A DNA stretch of 64,000 nucleotides from Pseudomonas sp. MMS21 TM103 (GTDB taxonomy: Bacteria; Pseudomonadota; Gammaproteobacteria; Pseudomonadales; Pseudomonadaceae), in NCBI RefSeq assembly GCF_022132145.1, contig NZ_JAJISP010000010.1, positions 1-64,000 of the forward strand, given 5' to 3'. The notes beneath the pieces are model-generated. The model saw only the letters and a list, made by a program, of their open reading frames with translations. It did not search any database and was not told the DNA's origin. The position numbers and the translations under genes were made by a program. Shown here piece after piece: positions 16,982 to 25,103 of this stretch. Numbering within the stretch: position 1 is the stretch's first letter; every line of letters begins with the position of its first letter.

Positions 16982-17956
16982 ATGTCGCATGAGACAACTG
17001 CCTACACCAACTTCGAAACGGCGGCGCAGCAGGCCACCACCCGCGTCCCGCTGTTTACTCCGGATCGCACAGTCGACGCGGCGCGCCTGGAGATGATCGG
17101 CCAGCGTTACGAGTGCGCGAGCCACATCATGGTCTGCGAAGATGGGTACTTTCTCGGTCTGGTGAGGATCGAAGACCTGCTCAGTGCGCCCGCGGACATC
17201 ACCCTGGCTGACTTGATGGACGCTCAGGCGCCCATAGTCGCGCCCGGTATCGATCAGGAAATTGCCGCCTGGCGCGCCGTGAACCATGAGGAGTCGGCTT
17301 TGACGGTGGTCGATGCTCAAGGCCGCCTGGTGGGGGTGATTTCGCCCCACCGCCTGCTCGCGGTGCTGCTCTCGGAACATGAGGAAGATCTGTCGCGCCT
17401 CGGGGGCTTTATCAAGGGAGCCGAGGCCGCACGCAACAGCAGCGAGGAACCGGTGCGGCGGCGCTTTCGCCATCGTATCCCATGGTTACTGGTGGGGCTT
17501 TTCGGAGCGCTTCTGGCTGCAGATTTCGTCGGGCAGTTCGAGGCGCAATTGCAGAGCAAGATCATCCTGGCCTTCTTCATCCCGGGAATCGTCTACCTCG
17601 CCGATGCGGTCGGCACCCAGACTGAAACCGTGGTCGTGCGCGGCCTTTCGGTCGGGGTTGGGATGCGCCAGATGATTGGCCGCGAACTGCAGGTTGGCCT
17701 GGCTATCGGTTTGGCGCTGGCCCTGGTCGCCGGCCCGCTGGTGTGGTGGCGCTGGGGCAGTCCCGAGATTGCCTTGTGCATCGGGCTTTCGGTGTTCGCC
17801 ACCTGCGCCACGGCAACCCTGGCAGCCATGACCCTGCCTTGGTTGCTGAACAGTTTCTCCCTCGATCCGGCATTCGGCAGCGGGCCGTTGGCTACGGTGA
17901 TCCAGGATCTGTTTTCGGTGCTGATCTACTTCACTATCGCCAGCGCACTGTTCTGA
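16982..17956 (+). CDS. MgtE-like divalent cation transporter with CBS pair, lacking MgtE N domain
   Basis: A 324-residue protein with two CBS motifs (about 25-140), then a five-helix MgtE membrane domain (about 160-324) with FIPGIVYLADAVGTQTETVVV, the conserved pore region of Mg2+ channels/transporters. MgtE proteins are usually about 450 residues with an extra N-terminal helical domain that is absent here, so gating may differ. The ATG at 16982 has AGGAG upstream; an ATG eight codons earlier is weaker. Confidence 0.85.
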   Translation: MSHETTAYTNFETAAQQATTRVPLFTPDRTVDAARLEMIGQRYECASHIMVCEDGYFLGLVRIEDLLSAPADITLADLMDAQAPIVAPGIDQEIAAWRAVNHEESALTVVDAQGRLVGVISPHRLLAVLLSEHEEDLSRLGGFIKGAEAARNSSEEPVRRRFRHRIPWLLVGLFGALLAADFVGQFEAQLQSKIILAFFIPGIVYLADAVGTQTETVVVRGLSVGVGMRQMIGRELQVGLAIGLALALVAGPLVWWRWGSPEIALCIGLSVFATCATATLAAMTLPWLLNSFSLDPAFGSGPLATVIQDLFSVLIYFTIASALF

Positions 17957-17974
17957 CCTGCCAGGGCAGAAAGT

Positions 17975-17988
17975 TTGATCCACATCAT
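17975..17988 (+). promoter_or_regulatory. Near-consensus FNR/Anr box upstream of homospermidine synthase
   Basis: TTGATCCACATCAT differs from TTGAT-N4-ATCAA at the last base only. It lies about 136 bases upstream of the homospermidine synthase start. Confidence 0.65.
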
Positions 17989-18123
17989 GCCGGGGTGGGC
18001 GCATCCGTCCCTAAGCTGCGATTAGAGGCGTGGCTTGCCCTATTTCTTGCGCCATCGTGTTGAGCGACCCGTCTTAGCGTTAACCGTGAGTACCCTGGCG
18101 CAGCACCACCTGGAGAGTCGGAC

Positions 18124-19542
18124 ATGCTCACGCGTCCTGCCAAACAGCGCTTCGCCGGCCGCCTGGTCATGCTCGGTTTCGGCTGCATCGGCCAGGGGGT
18201 ATTACCGCTCTTGCTGCGGCATATCGACCTCAGGCCCGAGCAACTGCTGATCATCAGCGCCGATCACTGGGGGCTGCCGCTGGCCCGCGAGCACGGGGTT
18301 ACCCTGATCCATTTCGAATTGACCCGGGACAACTATCGACAGGTGCTGGAGCCACGACTCAGCGCGGGCGACTTTCTCCTCAATCTCTCGGTAGATGTCT
18401 CCAGCCTGGCGTTGATCGAGCTGTGCCGCGAGCGTGGCGTGCTCTATCTGGACACCTGCATCGAACCCTGGGCCGGCGGTTATGACAACCCGTCGCTGTC
18501 GCTCTCGCAACGCTCCAACTATGCCCTGCGCGATGCCGTTCTGGCCCTGCGCGGCAAGCGCGGCAAACAACCCACGGCAGTGCTGACCCATGGCGCCAAC
18601 CCCGGCCTGATTTCCCATCTGCTCAAGCAGGCGTTGCTCGAGCTGGCCGCCGACAGAGACCTGGGCGCCGCGCCGCCGACCTCGCGCGAGGAGTGGGCGC
18701 GGCTGGCACAAAGCCTGGGCGTGTGCACTATCCATATCGCCGAACGCGACACCCAGTTCGGCCCTGAACCCAAGGCCGCTGGCGAGTTCGTCAATACCTG
18801 GTCGGTGCCCGGGTTTCTCAGTGAGGCCTGCCAACCGGCCGAACTGGGCTGGGGCAGTCATGAGCGCTACCTTCCCGTGGACGCTGCGCGGCATGCGTTC
18901 GGTTGCCAGGCCGCCCTCTACCTGACCCGCCCAGGCGCGGCCACCCGGGTGCGCAGCTGGACGCCGCTGGCAGGGGCGCAGCTGGGTTTTCTCATCACCC
19001 ATAGCGAGTCCATCTCCATCGCCGACTACTTGACCCTCGGCGATCCGCTCGCGCCCGAATACCGCCCCACGGTGCTCTATGCCTATCACCCCTGCGACGC
19101 GGCAGTGCTCTCGCTGCATGAACTGGCCGGACGCAATTGGCACGCCCAGCGGCGCCAGCGTCTGCTCGAGCAGGACATCAGCGACGGCGTGGATGCCCTC
19201 GGCGTGCTGCTCATGGGTCACCCGCGCGGCGCCTACTGGTACGGCTCGCGCCTGAGCATCCAGCAGGCCCGGGCGTTGTGCCCGGAGAACAACGCCACCA
19301 GCCTGCAAGTCACCAGCGCGGTGATGGCCGGGGTGATCTGGGCCATCCAGCATCCCCGGCGCGGCATCATCGAGCCGGACGAAATACCCCACGCGGCGAT
19401 TCTGCAGCTGTGTCGCCCCTATCTCGGCGAGGTTGCCGGGGTGTACAGCGACTGGACCCCAATCGAGCGCTACAGCGGCCTGTACCCCGAGGATCTCGAC
19501 CCGGACGACCCCTGGCAATTCAAGAACTTCCGCACCCTGTAA
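18124..19542 (+). CDS. hss: Homospermidine synthase
   Basis: A 472-residue NAD-dependent enzyme of the saccharopine dehydrogenase fold. Bacterial homospermidine synthase joins two putrescines, or putrescine and spermidine, into sym-homospermidine. The N-terminal dinucleotide fold is RLVMLGFGCIGQGVLPLLL. LDTCIEPWAGGYDN and THGANPGLISHLLKQAL are highly conserved in the family, and the C-terminus has GYWYGS-like AYWYGSRLS and NNATSLQVTSAV. The near-consensus Anr box upstream suggests induction at low oxygen. The Mut7-C gene follows after about 100 bases. Confidence 0.9.
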   Translation: MLTRPAKQRFAGRLVMLGFGCIGQGVLPLLLRHIDLRPEQLLIISADHWGLPLAREHGVTLIHFELTRDNYRQVLEPRLSAGDFLLNLSVDVSSLALIELCRERGVLYLDTCIEPWAGGYDNPSLSLSQRSNYALRDAVLALRGKRGKQPTAVLTHGANPGLISHLLKQALLELAADRDLGAAPPTSREEWARLAQSLGVCTIHIAERDTQFGPEPKAAGEFVNTWSVPGFLSEACQPAELGWGSHERYLPVDAARHAFGCQAALYLTRPGAATRVRSWTPLAGAQLGFLITHSESISIADYLTLGDPLAPEYRPTVLYAYHPCDAAVLSLHELAGRNWHAQRRQRLLEQDISDGVDALGVLLMGHPRGAYWYGSRLSIQQARALCPENNATSLQVTSAVMAGVIWAIQHPRRGIIEPDEIPHAAILQLCRPYLGEVAGVYSDWTPIERYSGLYPEDLDPDDPWQFKNFRTL

Positions 19543-19648
19543 GCGCTCGTGGAGAACTTGCGCCTGCCGCGGCCGCGCGCAAGCGCCGGGTGTCAGTCTG
19601 GCGCCGGCGCTGGATAGCTTCAGAACCACCGAGGGCTATGCTTGAGTC

Positions 19649-20404
19649 ATGGTTCGCGCGACTTTTCGCTTCTATGAGGAGCTCAATGACTTCCTCCCGG
19701 CCGAGCGGCGGCGCCGCGAGTTCGACTGCCTGTGCGCCCGCGCGGCCACCACCAAGCACATGGTCGAGGCCCTTGGCGTCCCCCACACCGAGGTCGAACT
19801 GCTGCTGGTCAACGGCGAATCGGTAGGCTTCGACCGGTTATTGGCGGACGGCGACCGGGTGGCGGTCTACCCCAAGTTCGAACGCCTGGACATCAGCGCC
19901 CTGCTCAAGGTACGGGAGCAGCCGTTGCGGGTCTTGCGCTTCATCGCCGATGCCCACCTCGGTGGCTTGGCCCGCCTGCTGCGCATGGCCGGTTTCGATA
20001 CGCTCTACGACAACCACTTCGACGATCTGCAGATCGTTGAAATAGCCGCGCGCGAACAGCGCATCGTGCTGACCCGCGACCGCGAATTGCTCAAGCGCCG
20101 GCTGGTCAGTCATGGCTGCTACGTGCATGCGCGCAAGCCCGCCGAGCAGTTGTACGAACTGTGCCAGCGGCTCGATCTCGCGCCCAGCATCAAACCACTC
20201 AGCCGCTGCCTGCATTGCAATCAGCCGTTGCAGAGCATCGATGTACAAGAAGCCCGCGAGCGCTTACCCAGCCGCATCGGCTACAGCTATTCGCAGTTCA
20301 TGCAGTGCCACGGCTGTGGACGTCTGTACTGGCAGGGTACGCACTGGCGCAACATGAGCGCCCTGCTCTCCGAGCTGCAGGCGCAGCGCCCGAATGCCGA
20401 CTGA
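19649..20404 (+). CDS. Mut7-C RNase-domain protein with ubiquitin-like N-terminus
   Basis: The 251-residue product has an N-terminal ubiquitin/ThiS-like domain (about 1-85, ending GDRVAVYPKFE). A Mut7-C PIN-type nuclease domain follows, with FIADAHLGGLARLLRMAGFD, TRDRELL and a zinc ribbon CLHCNQPL plus CHGCGRLYW. The acidic residues of RFIADAHLG and LTRDRELL are the predicted metal site. The biological RNA substrate is unknown. It is probably transcribed with hss. Confidence 0.88.
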   Translation: MVRATFRFYEELNDFLPAERRRREFDCLCARAATTKHMVEALGVPHTEVELLLVNGESVGFDRLLADGDRVAVYPKFERLDISALLKVREQPLRVLRFIADAHLGGLARLLRMAGFDTLYDNHFDDLQIVEIAAREQRIVLTRDRELLKRRLVSHGCYVHARKPAEQLYELCQRLDLAPSIKPLSRCLHCNQPLQSIDVQEARERLPSRIGYSYSQFMQCHGCGRLYWQGTHWRNMSALLSELQAQRPNAD

Positions 20405-20411
20405 AGCCCGC

Positions 20412-21389
20412 TCAGGCCGGCGGCTGCAGCCCGGCTTCGCTCAGCCAGGCGCGATTGAACAGGCGACCGGCGTAGAGCCCGCCGCGGTCGCACAACAGGG
20501 TCACGACGCAGTGTCCTGGCCCCAGTTCAAGTGCCAGTTCGCGCGCCGCGCAGAGGTTGATGCCGCTCGACCCCCCGACGTACAAACCTTCCTCGCGCAG
20601 CAGGCGATACAGCATGTCCACGCACTGCTGATCGTCCACCTGCAGCGCCGAATCGATCGGTGTGTCTTGCAAGTTGGCGGTAACCCGGCTGGTGCCGATG
20701 CCTTCGATGATCGACTTGCCCTCGGCGCGCAACTCGCCGTCCAGCACCCAGTGATAGAGGGCGCTGCCCATGGGGTCGGCCAGCACGATGCGCACCGCCG
20801 GCTTGCGCTCCTTGAGATAACGCGCCACGCCGGCCAGGGTGCCGCCGGTGCCGACCGCACAGACGAAGGCATCCACCCTGCCCTCGCTATCGCGCCAGAT
20901 TTCCGCGCCTGTGGTCCGGTAGTGCACGTCGCGATTGGCGGTATTGTCGAACTGGTTGGCCCAGATCGCCCCCGGCAATGTGGTGGCCAGGCGACCGGCG
21001 ATCTTCTGGTAATTATCCGGGTCGCTGTACGGCTTGGGCGATACCGGACGCACCTCGGCGCCCAGTTGGCGCAGCAGGTCGAACTTCTCCCGCGATTGGT
21101 TTTCCGGGATCACGATGATGCAGCGGTAACCCCGCGCCGCACAGATATGCGCCAGGCCGATGCCGGTGTTGCCGGCGGTGCCTTCGACCACCGTACCGCC
21201 CGGCCCCAGACGGCCAGCGTGTTCGGCCTCTGCGATGATGCCCAGGGCCGTGCGGTCTTTCACCGAGCCGCCTGGGTTGAGGAACTCGGCCTTGGCCAGG
21301 ATCTCGCAACCGGTCTCGGCGCTCAGCTTGCCGAGGCGAATCAGCGGCGTGTCGCCAATGGTTCCGATAAAACCTTCACGGATAGCCAT
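20412..21389 (-). CDS. Cysteine synthase-like PLP enzyme
   Basis: A 325-residue PLP-dependent beta-replacement enzyme of the CysK/CysM family. The PLP lysine is in NPGGSVKDRTA, the phosphate loop is VGTGGTLAGVARYL, and EGTAGNTGIGLAHI is the substrate-binding loop (usually TSGNTG in CysK, here TAGNTG). It should form cysteine or a related amino acid from an activated serine, but the altered loop makes the exact acceptor uncertain. GGAGGTG precedes the ATG. It diverges from ftsH across a shared Anr-like box. Confidence 0.85.
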   Translation of the reverse strand: MAIREGFIGTIGDTPLIRLGKLSAETGCEILAKAEFLNPGGSVKDRTALGIIAEAEHAGRLGPGGTVVEGTAGNTGIGLAHICAARGYRCIIVIPENQSREKFDLLRQLGAEVRPVSPKPYSDPDNYQKIAGRLATTLPGAIWANQFDNTANRDVHYRTTGAEIWRDSEGRVDAFVCAVGTGGTLAGVARYLKERKPAVRIVLADPMGSALYHWVLDGELRAEGKSIIEGIGTSRVTANLQDTPIDSALQVDDQQCVDMLYRLLREEGLYVGGSSGINLCAARELALELGPGHCVVTLLCDRGGLYAGRLFNRAWLSEAGLQPPA

Positions 21390-21454
21390 GGTTCACCTCC
21401 AGGCTGCTCTATCCTTTTTTTAGTTTAGCGGCGACGGCTACAAGCGATAGCGGC

Positions 21455-21468
21455 TTGACGGGCATCAA
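21455..21468. promoter_or_regulatory. FNR/Anr box between cysteine synthase-like gene and ftsH
   Basis: TTGACGGGCATCAA differs from the consensus only by C for T at position 5. It sits 66 bases from the minus-strand start and 62 bases from the ftsH start, good spacing for both. Confidence 0.7.
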
Positions 21469-21529
21469 TACCGCATCCGGCCGCCAGGGTTACACCTAAG
21501 CTCGCACCACTCCCCCGAGGACAGGCCTC

Positions 21530-23335
21530 ATGGAAAAGCAGCAGCAATGGAACCTCTGGTTCTTTCTCGTCGCCTTCAGCCTGCTTCTGGTGTTTCAGGA
21601 CTGGTTGGGGGCACGCAGCGCGGTCGAACCCCTGCCCTACAGCGAGTTCATACGGCTGCTCAAGGAAGAGAAACTCAGCGACTTGCTCATCGAGCAGCAG
21701 CAGATCAGCGGCAAGCTCAAGGAACCAATCAACGACCGCAGCCAATTTGTCACCGTGCGGGTTGAACCCGAGCTGGCCGAGGCCCTGGCGCAGTCGAATG
21801 TGACCTTCAGTGGCACCCGCCAAGGCGGGCTGATCAGCAACCTGCTGAGCTGGTTGTTACCCTTCCTCCTGATCTTCGCCCTCTGGTCGTTCCTGTTTCG
21901 TCGCCTGGTCGAGAAACAGGGGTTAGGCGGCATGGTCAACGTCGGCAAGTCCAGGGCCAAGGTTTTCGTCCAGCGCGATACCGGGGTGACCTTCGACGAT
22001 GTGGCCGGTATTGACGAAGCCAAGGCCGAGCTGCTCGAAGTGGTGTCCTTCCTCAAGGACCAGCCCAAGTACAGCCGCCTCGGTGCGCGCATTCCCAAGG
22101 GCATTCTGCTGGTCGGCCCGCCTGGCACCGGCAAGACCCTGGTGGCCAAGGCGGTGGCCGGCGAGGCCAACGTGCCGTTCTTCTCCATCTCCGGTTCGGA
22201 GTTCGTCGAAATGTTCGTCGGCGTCGGTGCCGCCCGGGTCCGTGACCTGTTCGAGCAGGCACGCAAGGCCGCGCCCTGCATCATCTTCATCGACGAACTG
22301 GACGCCCTGGGCAAGGCGCGCGGGGTTGGCGCCTTTGGCGGCAACGACGAGAAGGAGCAGACCCTCAACCAGCTGCTCGCCGAACTGGACGGTTTCGACC
22401 CACGCGAAGGGGTGGTACTGCTGGCCGCCACCAACCGCCCGGAGATCCTCGACCCCGCCCTGCTGCGCGCCGGCCGCTTCGATCGCCAGATCGTCATCGA
22501 TCGCCCCGATCGCCGCGGCCGGCTGGCCATTCTCAAGGTGCATGCCAAGCGCATCCAGGTCGCCGCCGACCTCGACATGGATCGCATCGCCGGGATTACC
22601 ACCGGTTTCTCCGGTGCCGACCTGGCCAACCTGATCAATGAAGCGGCCATCCTCGCCACTCGCCGCGGCGCCGATGCGGTGAGCATGGCCGACTTCACCG
22701 CCGCGGTGGAGCGCATCGTGGTTGGCAGCGAACGCCGCGGGCGCCTGCTCCAGCCCCACGAGCGCGAGGTGGTGGCCCACCATGAAATGGGCCACGCCCT
22801 GGCCGCGGCCAGCCTGGCGGGCATGGATCCGGTGCACAAGGTGTCGATCATCCCGCGCTCGGTCGGTGCCCTCGGCTACACCCTGCAGCGACCTACCGAG
22901 GATCGTTTCCTGATCACCCTGGCGGAACTGAAAAACCGCATGGTCGTGCTGCTTGCCGGGCGGGCGGCGGAATATCTGATCTTCAACGAGATATCCACCG
23001 GTGCCGCCGACGACCTGGCCAAGGTCACTGACATCGCCCGGCAGATCGTCACGCGCTTCGGCATGACAGCCGAGCTCGGCCAAGCCGTGCTGGAGCACCA
23101 AAGTGCCAGCTACCTGGGCGAACAGGCGATCAGCCTGCGCGAGAAAGACTATTCGGAAGAGACCGCGCGCGAGGTCGACCTGAGCGTCAGGTCCCTGATC
23201 GATGACGCCTATGCGCAGGCCAAGGCTCTGCTGCAGAGTCGGCGCGCCGAGCTGGAGCAAGGTGCCCAGTTGCTGCTGGAAAAGGAAACCCTGACCCCTG
23301 AAGAGTTTCCGGCGCTGCGGCCACTCCCGGCCTAG
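21530..23335 (+). CDS. ftsH: FtsH-type ATP-dependent zinc metalloprotease (likely accessory copy)
   Basis: A 601-residue membrane-anchored AAA+ protease that removes damaged membrane and cytosolic proteins. Two N-terminal helices (about 8-25 and 100-122) flank a periplasmic loop. The AAA domain has Walker A GPPGTGKT, Walker B IIFIDELDAL, pore motif FVGVG and the arginine-finger region ATNRPEILDPALLRAGRFD. The zinc site is HHEMGH rather than the more usual HEAGH. It is shorter than the housekeeping FtsH (about 640). Its setting in a stress island suggests a second copy. A PyrR-like gene follows at 22 bases. Confidence 0.93.
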   Translation: MEKQQQWNLWFFLVAFSLLLVFQDWLGARSAVEPLPYSEFIRLLKEEKLSDLLIEQQQISGKLKEPINDRSQFVTVRVEPELAEALAQSNVTFSGTRQGGLISNLLSWLLPFLLIFALWSFLFRRLVEKQGLGGMVNVGKSRAKVFVQRDTGVTFDDVAGIDEAKAELLEVVSFLKDQPKYSRLGARIPKGILLVGPPGTGKTLVAKAVAGEANVPFFSISGSEFVEMFVGVGAARVRDLFEQARKAAPCIIFIDELDALGKARGVGAFGGNDEKEQTLNQLLAELDGFDPREGVVLLAATNRPEILDPALLRAGRFDRQIVIDRPDRRGRLAILKVHAKRIQVAADLDMDRIAGITTGFSGADLANLINEAAILATRRGADAVSMADFTAAVERIVVGSERRGRLLQPHEREVVAHHEMGHALAAASLAGMDPVHKVSIIPRSVGALGYTLQRPTEDRFLITLAELKNRMVVLLAGRAAEYLIFNEISTGAADDLAKVTDIARQIVTRFGMTAELGQAVLEHQSASYLGEQAISLREKDYSEETAREVDLSVRSLIDDAYAQAKALLQSRRAELEQGAQLLLEKETLTPEEFPALRPLPA

Positions 23336-23357
23336 CGTTCAGATGGAGGCCATCACC

Positions 23358-23918
23358 ATGCCGACTAAATCCGCCGGGCTGCGGCTATGCCTGTACACCA
23401 GCGAAGAACTGGCCGCCATCGTGCATGCCATGGCCATCCAGGCCGCGGCCCTGTTGCCGCCCGGGCAGAGTGCACTGGTCGGCATTCTGCGCCGTGGCGA
23501 GCCACTGGCGCGCATGCTGCAACAGCAGTTGGCGCAGCTCACCGGGCAAGCCGAGTTGCCGTTGTATGCGCTCAAGGTCAAACGCTACGCCGATGACCTC
23601 AGCCTGCTGCATGCGCAAACGGCACTGACCGAGAGCGCCGAACTGGCCGCACTGGACTTGTCCGGCACCACCCTGCTGGTGGTCGATGACGTGCTCTATG
23701 AAGGCCACTCGCTGTTGCGCACCTGCGCCTACCTGGCGCGTCTCGGTGCCCAGCGGGTGCGTGCGGCGGTGCTGGTCGATCGCTGCGTCTGCACCCAGCC
23801 GGTGCATGCCGATATCGTCGGCGTGCGCCTGCAGATCGCCCCCGGCGACATCATCGAATGCAACGTGCCGCCTTACGAGCAGGCGTTTCGCATCGAGGTG
23901 CTGCGCCACGGCGGCTGA
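23358..23918 (+). CDS. PyrR-like phosphoribosyltransferase
   Basis: A 186-residue type I phosphoribosyltransferase. The PRPP loop is LLVVDDVLYEGHSLL, and GILRRGEPLARML is the PyrR-type N-terminal signature. It may bind UMP/PRPP as a regulator or act as a uracil phosphoribosyltransferase. GGAGG is correctly spaced from the ATG at 23358, so that start is preferred over an ATG five codons earlier. It follows ftsH by 22 bases and is probably in the same operon. Confidence 0.82.
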   Translation: MPTKSAGLRLCLYTSEELAAIVHAMAIQAAALLPPGQSALVGILRRGEPLARMLQQQLAQLTGQAELPLYALKVKRYADDLSLLHAQTALTESAELAALDLSGTTLLVVDDVLYEGHSLLRTCAYLARLGAQRVRAAVLVDRCVCTQPVHADIVGVRLQIAPGDIIECNVPPYEQAFRIEVLRHGG

Positions 23919-23995
23919 CTGCAGGCCCTCCTCCGCGTCCTGTAATGCACCGTTTGTCAGTGCTGCCGGTGCGCTCGTGCCAGCGTCAACCCGCT

Positions 23996-24009
23996 TTGAT
24001 GTACATCAA
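23996..24009 (+). promoter_or_regulatory. FNR/Anr box upstream of BCAM0308-type gene
   Basis: TTGATGTACATCAA matches the consensus exactly and is also palindromic in its spacer. It is about 104 bases upstream of the start at 24113. Confidence 0.85.
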
Positions 24010-24112
24010 GATGCATCGGCGCAAAGCAGTGCAAACAGATAGCAGGTGCCTGCTTGTTGAAGTTGGCCAGCAACCCACTCAACCCACTGCTTTTTACGTT
24101 GCGGAGAATGTC

Positions 24113-24607
24113 ATGGACAAGTACCAGCAGAGCCAGAAAAACAAGCTGTTCAATCCCCAGCGCCACGATCCGACCCTCAGCCCTCGGAGTGCCGGTACTG
24201 CCCTCTGCCCCAGGTGCGATGCGCTCTATCAGGCTGGCAGCTGGGCCTGGCAAACCGCCCAAACCCACCTCTCCGGCGACGTGGCAGAGGTTATCTGTCC
24301 GGCCTGCCGACGTATTGAGGACAAGGTCCCGGCGGGGACCCTGACCTTGTCAGGGGAGTTCTTGAAGGCCCATCACGACGAAATCCTCAACCTGATCCAC
24401 AACACCGAGACGCTGGAGAAGGCCGAGCACGCCATGGAGCGCCTGCTCGAGGTGACGACCCAGGATGACGTCGTGCAGGTCACCACAACCGGTATCCATC
24501 TGGCCAACCGCATCGGCCACGCCCTCGATTCCGCCTACAAGGGCCAGACCCAATACCACTACGACGATGACCAGACTCACGTCAGCATCCACTGGCAACG
24601 TGACTGA
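24113..24607 (+). CDS. BCAM0308 family zinc-ribbon protein
   Basis: A 164-residue soluble protein. CPRCDALY and CPACRRIEDKVPAG form a four-Cys zinc ribbon. They are followed by TLSGEFLKAHHDEILNLI and ITTT-like VTTTGIHLANRIGHALDSAY, which I recognise from the BCAM0308 family of unknown function. The family is often found in low-oxygen or stress islands; a link to RNA or ribosome handling is only a guess. The ATG at 24113 has GGAG upstream and starts MDKYQQSQKNKL. It has its own perfect Anr box. Confidence 0.85.
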   Translation: MDKYQQSQKNKLFNPQRHDPTLSPRSAGTALCPRCDALYQAGSWAWQTAQTHLSGDVAEVICPACRRIEDKVPAGTLTLSGEFLKAHHDEILNLIHNTETLEKAEHAMERLLEVTTQDDVVQVTTTGIHLANRIGHALDSAYKGQTQYHYDDDQTHVSIHWQRD

Positions 24608-24635
24608 ACCCGCTGTCGGGCGCATCGGTGTGGCG

Positions 24636-24653
24636 GCCTGTATGCCTACAGGC
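24636..24653 (+). terminator. Possible terminator hairpin after BCAM0308-type gene
   Basis: GCCTGTA and TACAGGC form a 7-bp stem with a TGCC loop 28 bases after the stop. No strong T-run follows, so termination is uncertain. Confidence 0.4.
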
Positions 24654-24846
24654 TGATTTGCGCGTTCAGCGCACGCAGGTGGCGCTGCGGTTCGATCAGG
24701 GCCTCCACCCGGCCGCCGCCGAAGCGCCCGGTCGAGTGGGCTGCGAATACACGCAGCCCGGCGATTGGCGCTCGCCATGCAGGCCGGATCAGCTGATGAA
24801 GCGATCAAGTACCCCTGTGGTCGCGGTGACCAAGGCGCTGCGCCTG

Positions 24847-25098
24847 CTAGGTCAGACGCGGCTCCAGGTAGGCAATCAGGGCATCGAGGCTGTCCAGCTT
24901 GTGGTAGTCGGCCTCGGGAATGTTGACACCCAGGCGCCGGTGCAAGGCGCCGAGAAAGCGCAACCAATCCATCGAGTCGAGATCGACCTCGTTGCGCAGC
25001 GAGCGGTCGCTGCGCAACGCCTCAGGTTCGAGTTCCGGCGCAATGTGCTGTAACTCTTGCAGGACCTGCTGGCGCAATTGTTGTCGATCCATTGCCAT
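24847..25098 (-). CDS. Acyl carrier protein
   Basis: An 83-residue acidic helical protein with DLDSMDWLRFL. The Ser of the D-S-M motif is the expected 4'-phosphopantetheine attachment site. It starts 5 bases after the E2 stop and is the last gene of the minus-strand operon that begins with formate dehydrogenase. It differs from housekeeping AcpP (no EFDTEIPDEEA segment), so it is probably specialised. Its position next to the 2-oxoacid dehydrogenase suggests it accepts or carries an acyl group from that complex (inference). Confidence 0.85.
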   Translation of the reverse strand: MAMDRQQLRQQVLQELQHIAPELEPEALRSDRSLRNEVDLDSMDWLRFLGALHRRLGVNIPEADYHKLDSLDALIAYLEPRLT

Positions 25099-25103
25099 GC
25101 TCC

